A stretch of DNA of 64,000 nt from NCBI RefSeq assembly GCF_932294415.1, contig NC_065538.1, positions 52,798,343-52,862,342 of the forward strand, given 5' to 3'. The DNA is from Quercus robur (lineage: Eukaryota; Streptophyta; Magnoliopsida; Fagales; Fagaceae). The notes under the pieces were generated by a model. That model was given only the letters and a program-made list of their open reading frames with translations, was not told where the DNA came from and did no database searches. How positions within the stretch are numbered: the first letter of the stretch is position 1; each line of letters starts with the position of its first letter. This document shows, one piece after another, positions 21,305 through 33,236 of this stretch. The position numbers were made by a program, and so were the translations under genes.

Positions 21305-23973
21305 TGGGTAGATTCACTTATCTAATAGACTCCGGGGAGGGTATAGAGAGCTTTAGAGCTCAGTATAGGATTCTGCCAAGTGTATCCATTAAGTATTGCA
21401 AGGAAGGGGAATGGCAAAAGAAAAGGTAAAAGGGAGAAGTGGTAATCCTGATGATTACCTTCATGGAGAGAGGGATGAGAATCCCTATAGGCACTGTCAC
21501 TAGGGATTATCTTAAGGCTCATAGATTAGCTCCCACTCAATGTGCCCCAAACATGTTTAGGATTCTAGGGAGTATAGACGCCTTTAATGAGAAAATGGGC
21601 TTAGGACTTACCCACCATGATGTTAACTAGGTTTACAACCTCCACCACCTAAAAGGACAGGGGTATTACCTAAAATCTAGGTACCCCGAGGTCAGGCTCA
21701 TCCAATGCCTCCCTGATTCTAACAAAGGCCTAAATAAGGACTTCTTGATCGTATCCGGGGAGTGGCACGATGACTTCCCCTGCCTGAAAAGAGAGGGGAC
21801 ACCAGGTGGGGCTCTAGGTCTAGGTTGATTATTTCAAAGTCATCCCCATTTCTTTTTCTTTGGTTTGTGTTTGTATATGAGTTTCCTTTGATTCGCACTA
21901 TTTTTTGCTAACGATGTTTTTTTGTTTTTCATAATGGTTTTGCAGATAAGAATGCTGCTGTCTCCAACTTTGGTCTTATCAACCAGCCGAGTTTAGACAA
22001 GATACAGAAGGTCAAGGTGTTTGTCCAAAGTGACGGTCAGCTTAGAGCGGCACATCTAATTCTCGGCTACACCCCCATATCTAAAAGCTTCTAGGCGCCA
22101 AAGTGTGTAATCAAAGCAAAAGACCTTCGCCTACGTTAGATAAGTGTTGCCACTCCGAGTTTTCTCATCACTAGTCCTATCCCAGAAGGCATTCTCATCA
22201 CCGATCCTATACCAAAAGGCATACAAAAGGTAGCCCTACCACTGCAGTATACAATCGGAGAAGCCACCTCTTCTCATTCTGCTGTCAAAGAAGAGGAGGA
22301 AGAAGAGAAAAAAGAAGAAATGGGGATTTAGCGCAAGCACCTTCCTTTGAGGACGAGTTTGCCATCTTCAACCTACTTCCATCCCCAGAGCCTCAGATAG
22401 AAGATTCTAGCCACCTTCCTTTGGTCCAAGTAAGCAGCACCCAAGAAGACACCACCATTCTTGAAGAAATGAGGATTTAGCGCAAGCCGAGATCAACTCT
22501 CCAAGAGCTGCTAGAGTCCCAACTTGGGGGGAATGTGTTAGGGAAGGTAGCCCAGACCAAGATTCCCACCCCTTACCCATTTAACCTCTTCAATTTGATC
22601 CCGCTGACCATAAAAGGAAGAGGGAGCAGAAGGACAAAGAGGTGGTGGAGATAGGAAAAAGACACCCTTCTCAGGAAGTCGAGCCCTAAAGAGGGCCCAA
22701 ACAAGTCAAAGTGGGGGAGACAAGGGCCGATAAAAGAAGTGATTCTCAAGTCGAACCTTCGTCCTAGGCCCCCACTCCAATGTTGGATGGAGCTCCTCTG
22801 CCCGCCAATGCCTCCATCAAGGTCTTTCAGCAAGGGAAGGCCGGCTTCATGGCCAACGTAATGGAGCCGGGGCACTACTGCTTCCTAACAACATGGCCAA
22901 CCTAAGGTCCATGAAGAGGCATGAGGTCTTCCTTAGTCTGAAGAGGAACCTTGCAATGGTGAGTCTTTCAATTAGCCTTTTTTTTTATTAACCTTTTTTT
23001 AAAAAAAATGCTATGACTTTGCTCCTCTTTCTTCCCTTTGTTGCTTCTTCTTCCTTTTTTTTTTTTTTTTTTTTATAATCTTTTTTTTTACCATGTTTCT
23101 TTCCTCGGCAGGCTATTCAAGCCATATTCCAGGTAGATGAGATAACAAACTTCTGCCATCGGCAAATGAAAGAAGAAGAAGGAAGGCGCAATGTAGCCGT
23201 GGAGGCCTTCAATGTGGCCGAGAAAAGAATAAACAACCTGAAGAATAAACTGACCAAGGTTGAACAGGACAAAAAGAGTTCTGAGGCTGCCTTGGATAGC
23301 GCTAAGAGGCAGGCTAAAGGTCAGCGAGTGCTACTTCGTCAGGCCGAGGACCAGCTGGCCACCTCCAAAGGACAAATTATCGTCCTAAAGAATAAATTGG
23401 AGGGGGCCGAGAAGGTAAGGGACCAAGCCGAGCAAGACGGCTATGATGTAGGGGTAGTAGAGACTGAGGAGGCCCTCGAGGCTAAGGTTTCATGGATATG
23501 TAGAAACTACTGCCTCCAGGTGTAGAATGAGGCCTTTAACCAGGCTGGGGTTGAGGTCTCTTTCGCACTTAGGAATGCAGGGAGTGTTTACTACCCTCCT
23601 ACTATCCATACATTAGGCTCAGCCAGTTCCAATGTTGACACCTCCTCTGAGGTGGCAGAACTTGGGAAAGGCAGCCTGACCAAGGTCCCTCCTTCCTCTG
23701 ACAGACCTTCTGAGGAGGCTCAATAGCATGGGGTTGCTGAAAAAGAAGCTGATGCTAACAAGGGAGTGGCCCCTGATGCCACCAAGCCCCCAACCGTTCC
23801 TTAAGATCCACCTAAAGAGAAAGAGGTGCCCTCTACAATGGAGATAGTTCTAGCAACTCTCCCATTGCCTGCAAAGGGTGATCTCAAAAGCACAGACTTA
23901 AGATCTTCAGAGGCAGCACTCTCCCAACCTACCAAGGGTCCACCAAAAGAGAAAATTGTAATAAAAAAGAAGT
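21305..23973 (+). pseudogene. Antisense accessory gene of the Tat element, spliced, decayed
   Basis: Lies between integrase and the 3' LTR, on the strand opposite to gag-pol. The first block (MGRFTYLIDSGEGIESF, from 21305 to about 21828) has two in-frame stops. After AT-rich intron-like DNA ending TTTTGCAG (about 21944), a second block follows with VFVQSDGQLRAAHLILGYTP. A third junction is clear: GCAATG then GTGAGTCTTTC (about 22959) to TCCTCGGCAG (23111). It leads into a coiled-coil-rich block (23166-23525, heptad Leu/Ala/Lys/Glu) and ends KEKIVIKKK-stop near 23973. Tat-lineage elements are known to carry such antisense ORFs; their product's role is not settled. This copy cannot encode an intact protein. 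Confidence 0.65.
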
Positions 23974-24439
23974 AATTTAGAGTAGTAGTTTTAAGTTATT
24001 TTTATTTTTATTTTTTTTATACTGTTGTTCTTATTTCTAGAACTTGTAATTTAGTTTGATCTTTTGTAAGTAATTTGCCTTTTTCTAAGGCTAAGATCAA
24101 TGATAATTATGAGTTTTTCCTTCATATTTATGATATTGATATTGATCCTAACATAGTTTTGTTTTATTTAACACTTAACTGACATGGAAATAAGATATAG
24201 CTCCATTTAGTTATCTGCATAAGTGGTAGCACAAATTACTAAATCCCATATGATTGGCAACAAAACAAGTTAAACCTACTAAATCCATGATTTTAACAAA
24301 GTGTAACCTCAACTTCAAAAATGTATATAATGGTAGAGCATACATCCATATCAGACTCCCCCTAACTCCCTTTATCAGTAAGTCTAAGGATTTGGGGATG
24401 ATAATCAATTCTTAAATAGATCATAAATATTCTTTCAAA
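23974..24439. other. 3' region of the antisense gene and spacer
   Basis: AT-rich, with a T-rich stretch after the stop that would be the antisense transcript's 3' UTR. No further coding was seen. Confidence 0.4.
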
Positions 24440-25640
24440 TGCTTTAAGTGATGCTCATGAGTGTCCATTTGATCATGTCATTAAAACAAAGATCTTTGCC
24501 ATTCAGCATGGCTAGCTCTGTTTGATACTTACATAAATAATCAAGAAGCATTAACTTACTCAAGACAGGTGGTCCGAGGAACCAGATATAACTTAGATTC
24601 TGTTTAATACTTGGAAAAATATTCATGAAGTATTAATTTAACCAAAGTAGGTGATTCGAGAAACCAGACATAACTATGGTTTTGTTTAATACTTAGAAAA
24701 ATTATTAAGAGATATCAATTTGTCCAAGGTATGTGGTCCAAGGAGCCAGGCATGACCAATGTTCTGTTTGATACTTAGAAAACTATTATGAAGTATTAAT
24801 TTACCCAACGTAAGTGGTCCGAGGAACTAGACATAACTATGGTTCTGTTTAATACTTAGAAAAACTGTTAAAAGATATCAATTTACCTAAGGTATGTGGT
24901 CCAAGGAGCCATGCATGACCAATGTTCTGTTTGATACTTAGATAGAGGTTAGGAAGTATTAATTTGCCCAAAGTATGTGGTTTGAGGAGCCAAGCATAGC
25001 TAAAATTCTGTTTAATACTTAGATAGATAACTTAAAATATCAATTTACCCAAGGTATCTGGCCCAATGAGTAAGGTATGTGGCCTAAGGAGTCAAGTATG
25101 GCCAAGGTTCTGTTTGATACTTAAACAAATAATAAGAAGTATTAATTTACCCAAAACATATGATCCGAAAAGCCAGGTATAGGTAAGGTTCTGTTTAACA
25201 CTTAGATAGATGTCAAGAGGTATTAATTTATCCAAAGCATGTGGTTCGAGGAGCCAAGCATAGCTAAGGTTCTATTTAATACTTAGATAGATAACTTAAA
25301 ATATCAATTTACCCAAGATATGTGGTTTGAGGAGTCAGGCATGACCAAGGTTCTGTTTAATATTTAAACAAATAATAGGAAGTATTAATTTACCCAAAGC
25401 ATGTAATCCAAGGAGCCAAGCATAGCTAAGGTTCTATTTAACACTTAGATAGATGTCATGAGGTATTAATTTACCCAAAGCATGTGGTTCGAGGAGCCAA
25501 GCATAGTTATGGTTCTGTTTAATACTTAGATAGATAACTTAAAATATCAATTTACCCAAGGTATGTAGTCTGAGGAGTTAGGCATGACTAAGGTTTTGTT
25601 TGATATTCAAACAAATAGTAGAATGCATGGCACATAACGT
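24440..25640. repeat. Diverged tandem array, unit about 82 bp, about 14 copies
   Basis: Units contain AAGTATTAATTTACCCAAGG, GTGGTCCGAGGAGCCA, GGTTCTGTTTAATACTTAG. Successive starts, for example 24790, 24873 and 24953, give spacings of 80-83 bp. The reverse complement matches the 80-bp repeat of the nested element in several blocks (ACAGAACC, TCCTCGGAC). Noncoding. Confidence 0.85.
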
Positions 25641-25671
25641 AATAAACCAAAATAGGGTAAAGAAAGTTTTC

Positions 25672-27015
25672 ATTAATAATAATACATTCTCAGATTGTTT
25701 ACATTCCAAGGTCGTGGTACAACATTTTCATCTAAATTTTCAAGATAATATGCACCTATTCCAGCCACCGAAGTGATGCGATATGGCCCTTCCTAGTTAA
25801 GCCCTAACTTTCCCTAGGCTAGGTTCTTGGCAATACCCAAAACCTTTCTTAATACCAAGTCTCCAAGTGCTAGTGGCCTTGACCTTACAATAGAGTTGTA
25901 CCCCTGCTTGAGCTTGTGTTGATAGTAGGCCAACTAAACCATAGCATTTTCTTTTCGCTTTTCAATTAAATCTAAACTCTTCTCCAATAGCCTATCATTG
26001 CTACTCGGAGTAAAAGAGCTTGTTCTCAGCGTTGGAAATCCTGTCTCCAGAGGAATTACAACCTCGGCCCCATAAGTCATTGAAAAGGGCGTCTCCCCAG
26101 TGGACCTACGAGGTGTAGTTCGATATGTCCAAAGGACGTATGACAACTCTTCCACCCACTTTCCCTTTACGTCATCCAAACACTTTTTGAGCCCACTCAT
26201 TATGAACTTATTGACAGCCTTAGCTTGTCCATTCCCCTGTGGTATGTCGAGGTAGAATATCTATTTGTTATGCCTAGGTTGCAGCAATACCTCTTGAAGG
26301 CTTTGTTATCAAACTGAAGACTATTGTTTAAGATGAGTGTACGAGGGATTCCAAACTGAGTGACAATATTTTTCTAGATAAATCTTTTGGCGTCCATATC
26401 CCTGATATTTGCTAATGGTTCAGCCTCAACCCATTTGGTGAAGTAATTTGTGCCGACCAGCAACCATCTTTTATTCCCTGCTATCTTAGGGAAGGGCCTT
26501 ACAATATCCAAGTCCTATTGAGCAAAAGGCCAAGGGCTGGACAGAAGGTTATGAACACCTCTTGGTTGGTGAATGTTTGGGGTGAATCTTTGGCATTGGT
26601 CGCATTTCTTCACATACCCTTGTGCTTCCCTATGCATATTTGGCCACCAATATCCTTGAGTGAGGGCCCTGTGAGATAAAGATCTGCCTTCTATGTGACT
26701 TCCACAAATCCCTTCATGTAACTCTTCTAGGAGTAGTTCAACGGCTTTAGGGTATATGTATAGCAGATATAATCCAGAAAAAGAGCGTTTGTACAACTTT
26801 TGATCCTCGGACAGCCAAAACCGAGGAGCCTTTCTCCGTACCTTATTGGCCTCAGACTTACTCTCGGGCAAGATGTCTTCCTTAACGGATAGCACAATAG
26901 AGTCCATCCAGCTAGGACCCACCCTAATCTGATGAATATGAACCATGTTTCTCCCTATTTCAGTGGGTTTACACAAGTCTTCTATAAGGATCACCCGAGG
27001 TAAACTTTGTGCCAA
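25672..27015 (-). pseudogene. Integrase region of the Tat element
   Basis: The first block (27015-26515) carries the zinc-binding H-H-C-C module: HEGICGSHIEGRSL then YVKKCDQCQR. The second block (26200-25934) is the end of the catalytic core, with LWTYRTTPRRSTGETPFSM. A C-terminal block with GPYRITSVAGIGAYYLE and VVPRPWNVNNLR ends at a stop near 25672. Between 26514 and 26201 the core is recognisable only with frame changes. It would insert element cDNA into chromosomes; broken here. Confidence 0.85.
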
Positions 27016-27114
27016 GGAGATTGCGAGCGGGGCAAGAGAGTTAGCATGCGTATTTCTACTTCTAGGGATTTGCGATAAATTAAAAGACTTAAATTATGAC
27101 TGAAAGTGTCTAAC

Positions 27115-28092
27115 CTAGTTCAAATATTCCTGCATTCTGAGATCTCTGGCTTCTAACTCTCCCCCTACTTGGCCTACAATCAATCTCGAATCTGAAAACA
27201 TCTTCATTTCCTTTCCTCCCTTTCTCTGAACCATAGTTATCCCTACCAATAGAGCCTCATACTCGGCCTCATTATTGGTGGCCAAGAAGCCCAACTTAAG
27301 GGATTTTTCAATAATGATATTTTCGAAAGAAATTATAACTACCTCCACTTCAGATCCTCTTTGATTCGCTGCCTCATCAATGTGTACTCTCGAGGGTAAA
27401 GGCTTTTGCAGGGAGACCATTCCAACTGATTTTTCATCCATGCTCTGTTTCTCAACTTTTTCTTCAAATGGGGTTTCAGCAAACTCAGCCATTAGATTAG
27501 CGAGGACTTGACCTTTGATAGAGGTGCTAGGCATGTACTTAATATAAAAAACCCCCAGGATCGTACACCACTTGGCAATCCTCCCTGTGCAATTAGCACT
27601 CCGAAGTAGAGATCTAAGTGGAAGTTGGGTTAGGACAACAACTGTGTGTGACTAGAAGTAATGGGGTAGCTTACGCGTAGCATGCACCACTGCCAAAATG
27701 GCCTTTTCCAGCAGTAGGTAACGTACCTCGGCCTTGTGTAGTGATTTGCTCACATAGTAAACTAGTCTCTACACACCACCATCAACCCGTACCAACACTA
27801 AGCTTATCGCATGGGAAGCCACTACGATATAAGCAAACAAAATCTCATCCACCTCAGGCCTAGACATAATGGGAGGCCGAGATAGGTCACACTTTTCGGT
27901 CCATTCGAATCCCTTCCACTTGTTCAACAACTGGAAGAAAGGTCTACACCCGTCTGCTGACCGAGAAATGAATCAGTTTAGAGCAACAGTCATCTCTGTC
28001 AACTTCTAGACCTCTTTGAGATTCTGAGGTGGCTGTAAATTGTTAAGTGCTTTAATTTTATCAGGGTTGACTTCAATTTCGTGGTATGTAAC
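27115..28092 (-). pseudogene. RT end and RNase H domains of the Tat element
   Basis: Just downstream of the nested insertion, sequence reads EVNPDKIKALNNLQPP, then ISRSADGCRPFFQLL and the RT-type RNase H block ending near KAEVR, with stops. The ORF 27534-27115 is the second, archaeal-type RNase H domain: VHIDEAANQRGSE, TNNEAEYEALL, FSDSRLIVGQV. The double RNase H arrangement marks the Tat clade. Confidence 0.8.
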
Positions 28093-28750
28093 TGTGGGGT
28101 CCAATAATTGATGGGCCAGGCCCACTTGCTGATGGAGAGTTCAAAGGCCTAAGCCGAAAAAGGTCATGGCCCGAGCTCAAGAATAATAAGGCCCAATTGG
28201 CCCGGAGAAGCAGCCGAGGACAGTGCAGTCCTCGGCTGACCCAAAGATCCACCAAGAAGAGGGGCAAAACGGTAAAGGGACATGCTTGAAGGGAAATCTA
28301 AAATATCTAGGAAATGCTGCCTTTACCATCTTCCCCATGCATATCTCTGCGCCTAACAGAGCCTTATCCTTTAACTTTATTAACCACTCCCAACAACTTT
28401 GGGTTGGGATTGACAGGACAAGTATCAGTCTTGGAAATGTCGACCCTACACGTGGACGAAGGAAAATGAATGCAGACTAGTATAAAAGAAAAAATAAATA
28501 ATATAGAGGGGGAGGACTGGCCAAAAAAGAAAGGCTCCCAGTCTACCTCCAGAAGAAAGGCTCCCAGTCTAACTCCAGAAGAAAGGCTCCAAGGGTGAAA
28601 GCGCTTAAATCACATATGAACACCACCAGAACCACCACTGGGTAACTAAGGCCTAGCCTTTCGAATCCACTCTCTACAAATGATATTGTTTGGGCCCTTT
28701 CACGTGCGAACCCAACTCTACTGCGGTTCGTCGCGAAACGTGTCCCTACA
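28093..28750 (+). repeat. 5' LTR of non-autonomous element copy 1 (658 bp)
   Basis: Ends TG and CA. Contains a TATA-like AGTATAAAAG near 28479. A 25-26-bp subrepeat (GGCTCCCAGTCTACCTCCAG) occurs twice, against three times in the 3' LTR. Confidence 0.92.
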
Positions 28751-28768
28751 ATTGGCGCCGTCTGTGGG
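28751..28768 (+). promoter_or_regulatory. Primer binding site, copy 1
   Basis: ATTGGCGCCGTCTGTGGG directly follows the 5' LTR. The Tat element has the closely similar GTTGGCGCCATTTGTGGG at its own PBS. The complementary tRNA was not identified. Confidence 0.75.
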
Positions 28769-29000
28769 AAAGTCTTGCGCGTTAGCTCGAGCGGTGGTGA
28801 AGTTGAGCTTCTGTCGAACAAGGGTCTATGAGGGTGCCTTTATGACCGGCGACACATTGGTGCTATTCCAACATAAGTTCCCACTAGGGGCTACGTCTCA
28901 CAGTGTCAATGGCATGGGCAAGTCTAGGGGCTTCAATCAGGCTGGCTTCCCCCACCTTGTTCGAGGAGCTAAACCTTCGGAAGATAAATAAATAAAGAAG

Positions 29001-30040
29001 AATACAAGTTTTGGACAGAACTAAGGCCTTGTATGGTCCTCGGACCCAAGCCTCTGGGGAAACCAACTACTTACAAAGACAATACAAGTTTTGGACAGAA
29101 CCAAGGCCTTGTATGGTCCTCGGACCCAAGCCTCTGGGGAAACCAACTACTTAAAAAGAGAATACAAGTTTTGGACAGAACCAAGGCCTTGTATGGTCCT
29201 CGGACCCAAGCCTCTGGGGAAACTAACTACTTACAAAGACAATACAAGTTTTGGACAGAACCAAGGCCTTGTATGGTCCTCGGACTCAAGCCTCTGGGGA
29301 AACCAACTACTTACAAAGAGAATACAAGTTTTGGACAGAACCAAGGCCTTGTATGGTCCTCGGACCCAAGCCTCTGGGGAAACCAACTACTTAAAAAGAC
29401 AATACAAGTTTTGGACAGAACCAAGGCCTTGTATGGTCCTCGGACCCAAGCCTCTGGGGAAACCAACTACTTACAAAGACAATACAAGTTTTGGACAGAA
29501 CCAAGGCCTTGTATGGTCCTCGGACCCAAGCCTCTGGGGAAACTAACTACTTACAAAGACAATATAAGTTTTGGACAGAACCAAGGCCTTGTATGGTCCT
29601 CGGACCCAAGTCTCTGGGGAAACCAACTACTTACAAAGAGAATACAAGTTTTGGACAGAACCAAGGCCTTGTATGGTCCTCGGACCCAAGCCTCTGGGGA
29701 AACCAACTACTTACAAAGACAATACAAGTTTTGGACAGAACCAAGGCCTTGTATGGTCCTCGGACCCAAGCCTCTGGGGAAACCAACTACTTAAAAAGAG
29801 AATACAAGTTTTGGATAGAACCAAGGCCTTGTATGGTCCTCGGACCCAAGCCTCTGGGGAAACCAACTACTTACAAAGAGAATACAAGTTTTGGACAGAA
29901 CCAAGGCCTTGTATGGTCCTCGGACCCAAGCCTCTGGGGAAACCAACTACTTACAAAGAGAATACAAGTTTTGGACAGAACCAAGGCCTTGTATGGTCCT
30001 CGGACCCAAGCCTCTGGGGAAACCAACTACTTAAAAGGAA
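29001..30040 (+). repeat. 13 x 80-bp tandem array, exact period
   Basis: Units start at 29001 and recur every 80 bp through 29961 with no indels; substitutions are few. Each unit contains AATACAAGTTTTGGACAG, AAGGCCTTGTATGG, TCCTCGGACCCAAGCC and GGGGAAACCAACTACTTA. The unit is not a multiple of three, so translation cycles frames every three units. This explains long overlapping ORFs (29033-29794, 29091-29546, 29491-30090) that I do not call as genes. Confidence 0.97.
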
Positions 30041-31400
30041 AAACTATGTTACATGGATTCTCTAGTTTGCCCTCGGATCCTCAACACTAAAGGGACCAGT
30101 ACGGAATGGAGTAACGTGTTTCCAAAAGCATAATCGAAGTCATGCAATGCTTGGTCACTCCCTCGGTGAATTATTTAGAATTTGTCGTTCTCAGACAGTG
30201 TTCTCGCACTTATTACAGAACGTTCAACCGTTATCTCGGTTAGTTTCCTAAGTTTAACTTACTATGAGGTATTATTATTATGCTTGATAGTGTTGGTAAA
30301 TTAGAATTAGTTGGATTGTGTTTCAAGAGTTCTTGCTTTAAATACCGCCGAGGAGAAACACACACATGGAGCACACCCATTCACAAAGTAGTGTTGTCAA
30401 AGGAACAGTATTCAAAACAAGCAAAGAAATTTCCATTTTTTTCTTTTTACTAAAACAAAGAAATAGTACAGCGTACAATGAAAAGCTGGAATCAGTTTGT
30501 GTCAAAACTCACTACATAACCAAAAAGAAAGGAAGATACAAGAGAATAAGATAAAGCCGAGGAAGTAGATCAGAGGAGAGGTTGGCTACAGCTCCAAGAC
30601 CTTGTTCTTCCTCAATGCTTTCACATACCCACAACTCAAACAGCAAAAGAGACCCAACTTGAGCCTGACATCGCTGAAGGAAAGGTGCAGGGAGTTGGAA
30701 GTTGAGGGGCTTTCTCTAAATATTTGCCCGCCACAAGGCAGAGGCGCTGATGACGGAGAATCTTTCTTCTGACACACCAAAATTCTGGCATGAACAGAAC
30801 CTGCTTCGGATTTTGACTAAAAGGGGGAGAGACATCCTTTCCCCTCTATCGAAATGGAGTATTCTCTTGAACTTATGCTTCCTGTGCCCATACCTCACTA
30901 TTTTGAGTCTCATGAGGGCACAGCGCTTCCGTGGCGGAGAGAGTTCCTTCTTCCCAACCCTCGCCTCAAACATGTTGTGCTAAGGGGGGACAGCACTGAG
31001 TATAGGAGCTGTGATTTGGGAGAAAACTAAAGAATTGGTGCGAAGGTGAAGTAACTTTCTCTCCTATTTATTTAAAGAGATAAGGTGGTGGCATTTAATT
31101 CACGCAGCGTCCCAAGGAACGCTACAGACAAGATGGCTTTGGCTCAATCTCCAACGCCACCTGCAACCAGGGGATTAAAGGAGTCTCTGGAAGGTGCGCC
31201 TCGAACATTGGGACGCCAAAAAGTACTGAGTAACCAAAAACTACATAAATACCCTTTAAGTTGTGGGCCAAGTGAATTCGCGGCCCAGGCCTGTTCTGCA
31301 TGGGGGCCCAAGGGCAATGGCCCACGTCGAGGAATAACCGTTGCCGAGGACAACTTCCTGCTCGGCACCTCGTGAAATATCTGAGGAAAGGGAGAAACTG
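30041..31400. other. Noncoding interior of element copy 1
   Basis: No gag or pol motif on either strand. The block 30740-30990 is related to 32560-32770 (both contain TGCTTCGGATTTTG-CTAAAAGG). Minus-strand ORFs here lack recognisable domains. Confidence 0.6.
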
Positions 31401-31410
31401 AACCCAAAAA

Positions 31411-31640
31411 GTTTTGGACAGAACCTAGGACTTGCATGGTCCTCGGACTCAAGCCTATGGGGAAACCAAGTACTGAGAAAAACCTAAGTTTTGGACAGAA
31501 CCTATGGCTTGCATGGTCCTCGGACTCAAGCCTATGGGGAAACCAAGTACTGAGAAAAAATCTAAGTTTTAGACAGAACCCAGGCGTTACGAAGTCCTCG
31601 GACTCAAGCCTTTTGGGAAACCGACTACTCGAATGGGGAA
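31411..31640 (+). repeat. Three decayed relatives of the 80-bp unit
   Basis: GTTTTGGACAGAACC-type starts at 31411, 31488 and 31566 give 77-78-bp units. They have GTCCTCGGACTCAAGCC and GGGGAAACCAAGTACTGAG. Confidence 0.85.
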
Positions 31641-32159
31641 GGTTCTCGGCTCAAATACTGTAAAGGTTAAAGCCAGTGTGTCAGGAAGATGGCGAAACGA
31701 CCCAACTTTCATTAACCTAAGGAAACTGTCCATTTGGCGAGTGACATGTCCTCGGATAGTTACTTCCTACACCGTATCGAGCACTTAGTCCTCATCTTGG
31801 CTAATTTTAAGGTGAGTTTCGTTCCTCACTGGTCGGCTTTGCTATTTTAAATAATTTTATTAAAGTTATGGTGACACCTTTTTATTAGCAAACATTTTAG
31901 CCTTAGTTATCATTGATTCAAATGCTATATTATGGTGCCGAGCAGCGTTTGTAAACTCGTAAAAACATAAAAACATAACATGCGAAATAAGGTAACAGCA
32001 ACTTTTATTAATATGAAAAATTATTACAACGTACAAAGAAGGGCTTAAACAAGCCTATACAAAAGATGAACTGCCAAAGCAACAATAGCATCCGCAATAC
32101 AGATAAGTAAACAGTCAGGTGTCTTTTAAACTCGCCTTCAAAGTCTCTCCAATCTCTGC

Positions 32160-32520
32160 CTCAGTACTGCTCATATCAGGAGAAGAACCTTCTTAGGAAA
32201 AAGATGAAGGAGAAGGAAGAAGAATTGGAACACATGGAAGCACTTCAGCAAGCTCTTGTCATCAAGGAGCGCAAAGGAAGAAGAGGATGGAGGAGATGAA
32301 TGAGGAAGATGGAGGACATGAGCAGAAGATGGAGGAGATGAATGAGGAAGATGGAGGACATGAGTAAAAGAAGGAGAAGAAGAAAAGGGAAGAGATGAAA
32401 AGAAAGAAAAAGGAGCAAAAGAGAGAAAAGGAAAAGCACCAGGATGGATCTGGTGGTGGAAAGAAGAAGAAAGAGAGGCAGAAGGAGGCGCCAGTGAACG
32501 AAGAGAGGAAGAAGCAGGGG
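32160..32520. repeat. Purine-rich block with 45-bp duplication
   Basis: Almost all purines on the plus strand (GAAGAAGG, GATGGAGGA). ATGGAGGAGATGAATGAGGA recurs about 45 bp apart. Leu/Phe/Ser-rich minus-strand ORFs are a composition artefact. Confidence 0.7.
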
Positions 32521-33220
32521 CACTTAGTCCCTGCCCCAGTCCTGACTCCTAACACATTGGTGCCATGTTAGATATGCTCATGGCAGAGCGGAGGGTGATG
32601 ATAATGGATGTCTTTGACTCGGTCACACCGAAAGTGAGATGTGACGAGTCCTTGCTTCGGATTTTGGCTAAAAGGAAGGGGAGACAAATCTTAAGTCTCC
32701 GCCATCCTTGCCCTGACCGAGCCATCTCGAGCTTTATTAGGACATGGTGTTTTTGGGAATGAAGTGGTCTATTCATGGCTGACTACTGTGGTGAACTTTC
32801 TATCGAATAAGGTATAACCAGAGAGAAGAAGTGGACTCTGGGAGGAATCTGAGGGACTCAGGTATGAGAAAGTAAGCTTTTCTCTTCTCCCTTTATATAG
32901 GGGACGAGGAAAAGAGTACATAATACGTTCAGATCTCCAAGGAAATCTGCAAACATGAATGCGTCCGTTTCATTCCCCCACGCCATCAAAAACCGTTGAA
33001 TCTGGGAGGCCTCGTAAAGGGAAGACATTAAAGACGCGCTTTAGATAACCAAACGGCATAAACGCATCGTGCGCAAATCAAGGGAAACGTCTTGTAGGTC
33101 GGTACATTCCCTGAGCAGGTGAAGAGTCGCCAGCACCAGTCAAGGGATGAATTAAATGAGCCATAATAAAGGCTCGGTATTACCAAAACCCCCCTTTCCA
33201 ACCATGATGTCGGACAACAG

Positions 33221-33236
33221 GGTTTTGAGGGGCTAT
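33221..33236 (+). promoter_or_regulatory. Polypurine tract, copy 1
   Basis: GGTTTTGAGGGGCTAT directly abuts the 3' LTR. Confidence 0.75.

Noticed and set aside
29001..30040. CRISPR-like array
   Set aside because: The repeats are contiguous 80-bp units with no unique spacers, inside a plant LTR element.
32245..32555. Leu/Phe-rich membrane protein ORFs on the minus strand
   Set aside because: They are the complement of a purine-rich simple block inside a retroelement.
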